Assembly (NCBI GenBank): GCA_019312695.1
Contig: JAFDCT010000378.1
Span: 1-6,034 of the forward strand
DNA length: 6,034 bases
DNA from: Deltaproteobacteria bacterium
GTDB lineage: Bacteria > Desulfobacterota > Desulfobulbia > Desulfobulbales > BM004
Reading direction: 5' to 3'
Of this stretch, positions 1 through 6,034 are shown in pieces. Position 1 is the first letter of the stretch. Each line of letters opens with the position of its first letter. The notes beneath the pieces were generated by a model. The model made no database searches and was not told the origin of the DNA. It saw nothing but the letters and a program-made list of their open reading frames with translations. The position numbers and the translations under genes are program-made.

Positions 1-31
1 AAACCATATTTTTTTTGAACCATTTACACAT

Positions 32-66
32 AAAAAAGGGCCGGGCTTTAACGTGCCCGGCCCTTT
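32..66 (-). terminator. Intrinsic terminator after the gltD-like gene
   Basis: A perfect 12-bp inverted repeat (35-46 pairing with 55-66) closes an 8-base loop at 47-54. Read on the minus strand, the GC-rich stem GGGCCGGGC/GCCCGGCCC is followed by a run of six T (37-32), the first three of which can pair with the AAA at the foot of the stem. It begins 22 bases beyond the stop codon of the gltD-like gene. The other strand has no T-run after the stem (it reads GAGG), so the element is directional and serves minus-strand transcripts. Beyond it, bases 1-31 are AT-rich and hold nothing I can name. Confidence 0.93.
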
Positions 67-88
67 GAGGTTATGAGGCAAACCACGA

Positions 89-1513
89 TTATTTTTCCTT
101 TTCTTCAGTCTCCTCAGGTTCAGGAACCCTGCCCTCTCTCAGGTCCCTGCCCTCCAGATAGCGGATGATAGATTCGGCAGCCTCTTTACCCTGGTAGGCA
201 GCCTTTGCAGCAGTCTGCGGTCCTAAAACAGCATCACCGCCGGCAAAAATCCAATCAACCGAAGTCTGCATGGTTATTTCATCCACTTCAAAGGTGTTCC
301 AGCGGGATAGATCCAGCTTGATTTCTGATTCCGGCATATGTGCAACATCCTGACTGATGGCCGGGATTATAGCATCTGCCTCGATCATAAAGTTGGAGTC
401 GGTAATTGGTACCGGCCGACAACGGCCCGATGCATCGCATTCACCCAGCTCCATGCGGATACATTCAATTTTTGTCAATCTGCCGTTTTCTCCATGTATT
501 TTAACCGGTGCCGCCAAAAATTCGACCTTGACCCCTTCCTCTTCCAGGTGATGTATTTCAGCTTGGGAAGCCGGCATTTCTTTTTTGGTCCTCCGGTATA
601 GAATAAAAACCTTGTCCGAGCCAGTGCGCAGTGCTGTCCGGGCCACGTCAATGGCAACGTTACCGCCGCCAACCACGACAACATTTGGCCCCAGGTTGAG
701 AGATTCGCCAAGGTTGACTCTTCTGAGGTAATCAACACCGTGCATAACGCCTTCAAGGTCTTCGCCCTCAATACCCAGTTTACGGCTGGAGTGCGCTCCA
801 ATACCAACGAAAACAGCTTCGTAGCCTTCTTCTTTCAGTTGACTGATGGCCTTCTCCTTGCCGATGGTAATATTATTGACTATCTCTACCCCGCAGTTGA
901 CCAGGGCATCAAACTCAGCATTAATTATATCGCGGGGCAGGCGATAAGCAGGGATTCCTACTGTCAGCATGCCGCCAAAGGCCGGCAGGCTTTCGAAGAT
1001 AGTGCAATGGTAGCCAGCATGGGCAAGCTCAAAGGCACAGGTCATACCGGCCGGCCCGGAACCGACGATAGCCACCTTTTTGCCCTTGGGCATGGCACAG
1101 GGCTTAAGCATATTTTTCTTGTTGGCCACCATCCAGTCAACCAGGAAGCGTTCCAGCATGCCAATGGCTACCGGATCACCCTTCTTGCCCCTGATGCAGG
1201 CCCCTTCACACTGAAACTCATGGGGGCAGACCCTGGAGCAGACTGCAGGTATGGAGTTGGTCTCCCTGTCCTTCCAATACCCCTCTTCAAATTTTTTCTC
1301 GCGCAGCAGGCGGATGAATCCCGGGATGTCATTATGGATTGGACATCCATTTCTGCAGGCCGGCTTTTTACACTGCAGACAGCGGTTTGCCTCTTTAATT
1401 GCTGTTTCATCGTCAAAGCCGAATACCACTTCATCAAAATTGGTGATCCGCTCTTCAGGTTTGAGTTCCGTTGGATGTTGCCGCGGTATAGCTAAACGTT
1501 CTTTAGGTTTCAT
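89..1513 (-). CDS. gltD: GltD-family NADPH-dependent glutamate synthase small subunit-like FAD/Fe-S oxidoreductase
   Basis: This is a 474-residue cytoplasmic flavoprotein of the glutamate synthase small-subunit family. Members oxidise NADPH at FAD and pass electrons through iron-sulfur clusters to a partner, such as the GltB large subunit or the NfnA subunit of Nfn. The N-terminal Fe-S domain (about 20-135) has eight cysteines in the family spacing: C45-x2-C48-x4-C53-x3-C57 and C92-x3-C96-x5-C102-x3-C106. The first dinucleotide fold is VAIVGSGPAG (147-156, FAD). The second is VVVVGGGNVA (278-287, NADPH), followed by YRRTKKEMPA (306-315), whose arginines fit NADPH preference. The C-terminal FAD motif is AGGDAVLGPQTAAKAAYQG (424-442). 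The protein ends in a short acidic tail. I chose the ATG at 1513 because AGAGGAGG lies 5 bases upstream; an in-frame TTG at 1555 would add 14 residues but has no such site. No large subunit or NfnA-like gene adjoins it here, so the real acceptor is unknown. NfnB/SudA or another stand-alone homologue is an equally possible identity. Family assignment is firm; substrate is not. Confidence 0.88.
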   Translation of the reverse strand: MKPKERLAIPRQHPTELKPEERITNFDEVVFGFDDETAIKEANRCLQCKKPACRNGCPIHNDIPGFIRLLREKKFEEGYWKDRETNSIPAVCSRVCPHEFQCEGACIRGKKGDPVAIGMLERFLVDWMVANKKNMLKPCAMPKGKKVAIVGSGPAGMTCAFELAHAGYHCTIFESLPAFGGMLTVGIPAYRLPRDIINAEFDALVNCGVEIVNNITIGKEKAISQLKEEGYEAVFVGIGAHSSRKLGIEGEDLEGVMHGVDYLRRVNLGESLNLGPNVVVVGGGNVAIDVARTALRTGSDKVFILYRRTKKEMPASQAEIHHLEEEGVKVEFLAAPVKIHGENGRLTKIECIRMELGECDASGRCRPVPITDSNFMIEADAIIPAISQDVAHMPESEIKLDLSRWNTFEVDEITMQTSVDWIFAGGDAVLGPQTAAKAAYQGKEAAESIIRYLEGRDLREGRVPEPEETEEKEK

Positions 1514-1518
1514 CTGTT

Positions 1519-1526
1519 CCTCCTCT
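1519..1526 (-). promoter_or_regulatory. Strong ribosome binding site that fixes the gltD-like start
   Basis: On the minus strand AGAGGAGG stands 5 bases before the ATG at 1513. This near-perfect Shine-Dalgarno match decides in favour of that start over the upstream in-frame TTG at 1555, whose extra residues (beginning VHPWRGESPEEEQ) would be encoded by the leader and the Shine-Dalgarno site itself. Confidence 0.85.
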
Positions 1527-1561
1527 GGTGATTCCCCCCTCCATGGGTGCACCAATAACTG

Positions 1562-1591
1562 AAAAAAAGGCCGCCCCTAAGGACGGCCTTT
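1562..1591 (-). terminator. Intrinsic terminator at the end of the atp operon
   Basis: An 8-bp inverted repeat (1566-1573 with 1584-1591) is extended inward, past a C/A mismatch, by two more pairs (1575-1576 with 1581-1582) around a 4-base loop. On the minus strand the stem GGCCG/CGGCC runs into seven T (1568-1562), which is typical of a Rho-independent terminator. It starts 40 bases after the atpC stop and separates the ATP synthase genes from the gltD-like gene. The plus strand reads CTTTATTT after the stem, so weak bidirectional activity is possible, but no plus-strand gene needs it. Confidence 0.88.
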
Positions 1592-1620
1592 ATTTAAATC
1601 ATCTGACTTGGCTATTGCAA
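1592..1620 (-). promoter_or_regulatory. Possible sigma-70-type promoter for the gltD-like gene
   Basis: On the minus strand TTGCAA (1620-1615) and TTAAAT (1597-1592) are 17 bases apart, each matching 4 of 6 consensus bases (TTGACA, TATAAT). The gene behind the terminator needs either readthrough or its own promoter, and this is the best pair I see in the 118-base gap. The predicted start near 1585 would fall inside the terminator stem. Matches this weak occur by chance in AT-rich DNA, so this is a suggestion only. Confidence 0.25.
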
Positions 1621-1631
1621 GATTATTTTAG

Positions 1632-2048
1632 TTAGCGCTGACGCTCGGCAATTCTCAACCGGGTTAATGCTCTTTGCAGGGCGGCTTCAGCTCGTGTCCG
1701 ATCAATTTTTTCCTGCTGTTCCCTGGCCTGCAGCAGTCGCTTTTCTGCCCTTTCCTTGGCACGAAGAGCACGGTCTACATCAATTTCACTGCCGCGCTCG
1801 GCAGATTCAACCAGGAAAGTAATCTTGTTATTGGAAACCTCGCAGAATCCGCCGCTGATCATGAGTTCTTCTTCGGTGCCATCTTTTTTATAGCTGAGTG
1901 TGCCCACTTTCAGGGTACTTAAAAATGGGGCATGGTTGGCCAGCACTCCAAATTCACCGGCATAACCGGGAGCGGTAACGATATCAACATCACTGCTGAT
2001 TATCGCCCCTTTGGGTGTAACCACTTCAAGTTTAATTTTTTCAGCCAT
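1632..2048 (-). CDS. atpC: F1F0 ATP synthase subunit epsilon
   Basis: Epsilon (138 residues, the usual length) sits at the foot of the rotor. It couples gamma to the c-ring and can inhibit ATP hydrolysis through its C-terminal helices. The N-terminal beta-sandwich (about 1-86) contains the family hallmark [16 protein letters not shown] (31-46) and the ISGGFCEV strand (64-71). The C-terminal helical hairpin (about 88-138) is rich in Arg, Glu, Ala and Gln. It begins with IDVDRA (89-94), which fits the I(L)-D-x-x-R-A motif tied to ATP binding in Bacillus-type epsilon, and R126 and R130 lie in the second helix. The ATG at 2048 follows AAGGA by 6 bases and starts 40 bases after atpD. It is the last atp gene before a terminator. 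Identity is secure; whether it binds ATP is inferred from the motif. Confidence 0.97.
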   Translation of the reverse strand: MAEKIKLEVVTPKGAIISSDVDIVTAPGYAGEFGVLANHAPFLSTLKVGTLSYKKDGTEEELMISGGFCEVSNNKITFLVESAERGSEIDVDRALRAKERAEKRLLQAREQQEKIDRTRAEAALQRALTRLRIAERQR

Positions 2049-2088
2049 GTTCTTTCCTTACGTCCGTAATATCAATGTCATTAGGAAC

Positions 2089-3530
<1,442 letters not shown>

Positions 3531-3545
3531 AGGGTGTATTATTTG

Positions 3546-3565
3546 CCGAGAGTCTCTCTTCTCGG
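3546..3565 (-). other. Intercistronic hairpin between atpG and atpD
   Basis: A 6-bp perfect inverted repeat (CCGAGA / TCTCGG, 3546-3551 with 3560-3565) closes an 8-base loop in the 60-base gap between atpG and atpD. No T-run follows on the minus strand (it continues CAAATAATACACC), so it is not a classical terminator. It could be an mRNA processing or stability element ahead of the highly translated beta gene, or chance. Confidence 0.4.
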
Positions 3566-3573
3566 TTTAATTC

Positions 3574-4458
3574 TTATCCTTTCAGGGCCTCTGCCCCACC
3601 AACAATATCCATAAGCTCGGCAGTAATGCCCGCTTGTCTCGCTTTATTATATAGTAGTGTAAGGTCATGAATCATGTCTTTGCAAGCCCGGGTGGCATTA
3701 TCCATGGCAGTCATTCTGGCCGCATGTTCACTGGCACCTGTTTCCAGCATGGCATGATAGATCATGACATTCATATACAATGGCAGAAGCACATCCATGA
3801 TTTCCGTTGGGCTTGGCTCATAAATATAATCACCTGCAGCAGCCCCGCTTTCTCCTGAATCTTCTTCCGATTCGCTTACATCAGGCTGCACGGGCAGAAG
3901 CATTTCCGTCTCTGGTCTCTGTGTCGCAACGTTGATGAATTTTCCATAAATTACCTGAACCCTGTCGGATTCACCGGCCAGGAAGTTGGCAGCAACATCT
4001 TGGGCAATAGACCTAGCATTGAACATCTGGAAATTTCCCATGATGTCGGTATAGGCCTTTCTGACCTTTCCTGTTTTTCTAAAATAGGAATTGCCTTTTT
4101 TGCCAACACAGACCAGGGAAACTTTTTTGCCTTCCGCTTCATATTGACGAATGAGCCTTTCCGTTGCCTTAAATATGTTTGCGTTAAAGCTGCCGCACAA
4201 TCCACGGTCAGAAGTAACAATGACAATTTCGACCGTTTGGATGTCGCGTACCTCCATGAGCGGAAACTGACCGCTTTCCATGTTGGCCGAAAGGTTGGTC
4301 ATGGCCTGGTTGAATTTTTCAGTATAGGGCCGGAAATCTTCCATTTTCTGTTGAGCCCCACGCAGCTTGGCGGCCGCAACCATATTCATGGCACTGGTAA
4401 TCTGTGAAGTTTTCTTCACACCACCAATTTTTGTTTTTACATCTTTAAGACTTGCCAT
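3574..4458 (-). CDS. atpG: F1F0 ATP synthase subunit gamma
   Basis: Gamma (294 residues, a usual length) is the central shaft. Its N- and C-terminal helices form the coiled coil inside alpha3beta3, and its middle domain joins epsilon and the c-ring. The N-terminal helix has the family pattern ASLKDVKTKIGGVKKTSQITSAM, split as 2-12 and 13-24, followed by MVAAAKLRGAQ (26-36). The conserved SDRGLCGSFNANIFK segment is at 83-97. The C-terminal signature ITAELMDIVGGAEA (278-291) matches the gamma family pattern of Ile-Thr, Glu, an acidic residue and Gly-Ala. An acidic, Ser/Gly-rich stretch (195-208, SESEEDSGESGAAA) sits before the YIYEPSP motif (211-217), a place where the family varies in length. 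The gene starts 22 bases after atpA with only AAGG 7 bases upstream, so translation may depend partly on coupling. Identity is secure. Confidence 0.98.
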   Translation of the reverse strand: MASLKDVKTKIGGVKKTSQITSAMNMVAAAKLRGAQQKMEDFRPYTEKFNQAMTNLSANMESGQFPLMEVRDIQTVEIVIVTSDRGLCGSFNANIFKATERLIRQYEAEGKKVSLVCVGKKGNSYFRKTGKVRKAYTDIMGNFQMFNARSIAQDVAANFLAGESDRVQVIYGKFINVATQRPETEMLLPVQPDVSESEEDSGESGAAAGDYIYEPSPTEIMDVLLPLYMNVMIYHAMLETGASEHAARMTAMDNATRACKDMIHDLTLLYNKARQAGITAELMDIVGGAEALKG

Positions 4459-4480
4459 TGCTTTGCCTTATATCTGCTGT

Positions 4481-6004
4481 TTAATTGAGGCCTCTTGAAC
4501 TTTTAAACGATTCATTGAATGAGTTCAGGGTGCTTTTCATCAATTCTTCAAGTTCGCTGTCAATCTCCTTCTTTTCCTTCAAGCCGTCAAAAACTGCCGG
4601 TGCGTTCTGTTCGATATAGGTATAAAGTTCCTTTTCATAGTCAGACAGCATATCGACCGGAATGGGATCAAGAAAGCCACGGGCGCCGGCGTACAGGATG
4701 GAGACCTGTTTTTCCATGGGCAGAGGCTGATACTGCGGCTGCTTGAGAATCTCAACGAGTCTTTCACCGCGATTCAACTGCTGCTGGGTGGCCTTGTCCA
4801 GGTCAGAACCGAACTGGGCAAATGCAGCCAACTCGCGATACTGGGCCAAGTCAAGGCGCAGAGAGCCGGCAACCTGCTTCATGGCCTTAACCTGGGCGGC
4901 ACCACCAACTCGGGAAACGGAGAGGCCGACGTTAATGGCCGGGCGGACACCGGCAAAGAAAAGGTTCGGCTCAAGGTACACCTGGCCGTCTGTAATGGAT
5001 ATAACGTTTGTCGGGATATAGGCGGAAACGTCACCTGCCTGGGTTTCAATGATCGGCAGGGCGGTTAGTGAGCCAGCACCCAGTTCATCGTTTACCTTGG
5101 CAGCACGCTCCAGCAAACGTGAGTGGTTGAAAAAGATGTCGCCTGGATATGCCTCGCGTCCTGGCGGACGACGCAGCAGCAGGGAAAGCTGGCGGTAAGC
5201 AACAGCCTGTTTTGAAAGGTCGTCGTAAATGATCAGGGCATGCTCACCCTTGTCCCTGAAGTATTCCCCCATAGAGCATCCCGCGTAAGCCGCAATATAC
5301 TGCAGCGGGGCAGGATCCGAAGCACATGCTGAAACAACAGTGGTATATTCCATGGCGCCGTGTTTGCGAAGGGCCTCAACCACGAGAGCAACAGTTGATT
5401 TTTTCTGGCCGATGGCAACGTAGATGCAATGCATGTCCGTTTCTTTCTGGGCAATAATGGCATCAATGCACAGTGCCGTCTTGCCTATCTGGCGGTCACC
5501 GATGATGAGCTCGCGCTGGCCGCGGCCAACAGGTGTCATGGCGTCAACTGCCTTGCTGCCGGTATAACATGGTTCATGCACTGATTTTCTGGCAATAACG
5601 CCGGGAGCAAGTACTTCGATCTTCCGGGTCTCCGTTGCATCAATCGGACCGAGGCCATCGATAGGCTGCCCCACACCGTCAACAACACGGCCCTCCATCG
5701 CCGGCCCAACCGGAACCTCGGCAATCCTGCCGGTACGCTTGACGACATCGCCTTCCTTGATGTGCTCAACATCACCCAGAACAGCGCAACCAACGTTATC
5801 CTCTTCCAGGTTCAGCGCCAAACCAAGAATACCGCCGGGGAACTCCAAGAGCTCCATGGCCATGCAATTTTCAACACCATGAACACGGGCAATACCATCA
5901 CCTACAGAGATGACTGTTCCCGTTTCACTCAGATCAACCTTGCTTTCATATTCCTTGATCTGCCCCTTGATAATTTGACTGATTTCTTCGGCTTTGATCT
6001 GCAT
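4481..6004 (-). CDS. atpA: F1F0 ATP synthase subunit alpha
   Basis: Alpha (507 residues) alternates with beta in the F1 ring. It holds the non-catalytic nucleotide sites and supplies the arginine finger to the catalytic ones. The N-terminal segment ([18 protein letters not shown]) is the usual alpha start that contacts delta. The barrel follows with [14 protein letters not shown] (30-43). The P-loop is GDRQIGKT (169-176); position 173 is Ile where Thr is usual. [13 protein letters not shown] (230-242) and [15 protein letters not shown] (257-271, Walker B) follow. The family signature [10 protein letters not shown] (355-364) leads into the arginine finger R365 in SRVGGAAQ. The C-terminal helical domain runs to the end. 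It has seven cysteines, including C227 in SACASDPAP. The ATG at 6004 gives a full-length protein; AAGGGGAG lies 12 bases upstream, a rather long spacing. Identity is secure. Confidence 0.99.
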   Translation of the reverse strand: MQIKAEEISQIIKGQIKEYESKVDLSETGTVISVGDGIARVHGVENCMAMELLEFPGGILGLALNLEEDNVGCAVLGDVEHIKEGDVVKRTGRIAEVPVGPAMEGRVVDGVGQPIDGLGPIDATETRKIEVLAPGVIARKSVHEPCYTGSKAVDAMTPVGRGQRELIIGDRQIGKTALCIDAIIAQKETDMHCIYVAIGQKKSTVALVVEALRKHGAMEYTTVVSACASDPAPLQYIAAYAGCSMGEYFRDKGEHALIIYDDLSKQAVAYRQLSLLLRRPPGREAYPGDIFFNHSRLLERAAKVNDELGAGSLTALPIIETQAGDVSAYIPTNVISITDGQVYLEPNLFFAGVRPAINVGLSVSRVGGAAQVKAMKQVAGSLRLDLAQYRELAAFAQFGSDLDKATQQQLNRGERLVEILKQPQYQPLPMEKQVSILYAGARGFLDPIPVDMLSDYEKELYTYIEQNAPAVFDGLKEKKEIDSELEELMKSTLNSFNESFKSSRGLN

Positions 6005-6009
6005 TTTGC

Positions 6010-6034
6010 CTATTCACTCCCCTTTATGGATTCA
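6010..6034 (-). CDS. atpH: Possible 3' end of atpH (F1F0 ATP synthase subunit delta), partial
   Basis: The bases upstream of atpA contain one frame that stays open from the window edge to a TAG at 6012-6010, encoding the last residues ESIKGSE. The two other frames stop at once or after two codons. Subunit delta precedes alpha in most bacterial atp operons, and a charged tail of this kind fits the end of delta. The stop would lie 5 bases before the atpA ATG, with the atpA Shine-Dalgarno site inside the delta gene, which suggests translational coupling. Seven residues cannot prove identity; the call rests on gene order. Confidence 0.35.

Noticed and set aside
740..1495. A 251-codon open frame on the plus strand, opposite the gltD-like gene
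   Set aside because: It lies wholly antisense to a protein with clear family motifs, its translation resembles no family I know, and it has no convincing start signal.
1514..1555. Longer gltD-like protein starting at an in-frame TTG (14 extra residues)
   Set aside because: The extra codons run through the Shine-Dalgarno sequence of the ATG at 1513, the TTG has no good site of its own, and family members begin near the later Met.
2058..2069. Short palindrome TTACGTCCGTAA in the atpD-atpC gap, considered as an operator
   Set aside because: Five-base arms with a two-base centre are expected by chance, and it overlaps the atpC ribosome site; no second copy was noticed.
4000..4407. A 135-codon plus-strand open frame opposite atpG
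   Set aside because: It is antisense to gamma, with no recognisable motif or ribosome site.
4481..6004. Ile at position 173 in the alpha P-loop (GDRQIGKT) as a sign of a defective subunit
   Set aside because: The lysine and threonine that contact phosphate are intact, the alpha sites are non-catalytic, and the rest of the protein is fully conserved.

Overview
The window holds the distal part of a bacterial F-type ATP synthase operon, followed by one flavin/iron-sulfur oxidoreductase gene. All genes are on the minus strand, so transcription runs from high to low coordinates. In that order they are: the probable last codons of atpH (delta) at the right edge, atpA (alpha), atpG (gamma), atpD (beta), atpC (epsilon), an intrinsic terminator, a GltD-family NADPH-dependent glutamate synthase small-subunit-like gene, and a second strong intrinsic terminator. 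Coding density is high. The only gaps are 22, 60, 40 and 118 bases between genes, plus about 88 bases at the left end that hold the second terminator. There is no gene-free stretch over 300 bases, and I see no RNA gene, mobile element, CRISPR array or repeat family.

The order H-A-G-D-C is the standard bacterial F1 order. A stand-alone GltD-like protein, F1 subunits rich in cysteine and a balanced base composition would suit an anaerobic Gram-negative such as a member of the Desulfobacterota (former Deltaproteobacteria). That placement is an impression from protein style, not a demonstrated assignment.

Alpha, beta, gamma and epsilon together form most of the cytoplasmic F1 sector. The alpha3beta3 ring carries the nucleotide sites, gamma is the rotating shaft, and epsilon is the coupling and regulatory subunit. 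All four are full length with their signature motifs intact, so this is a working synthase. Epsilon keeps the I-D-x-x-R-A motif linked to ATP sensing. The GltD-like enzyme moves electrons between NADPH and a partner through FAD and iron-sulfur clusters. No partner subunit lies beside it in the window.

I do not find a previously undescribed system. The points that deserve a second look are modest: cysteines inside the beta catalytic site (P-loop GGAGCGKT and FCGVGER), a possible promoter overlapping the terminator between atpC and the gltD-like gene, a hairpin between atpG and atpD, and the presence of an orphan GltD-like gene directly behind the ATP synthase operon.
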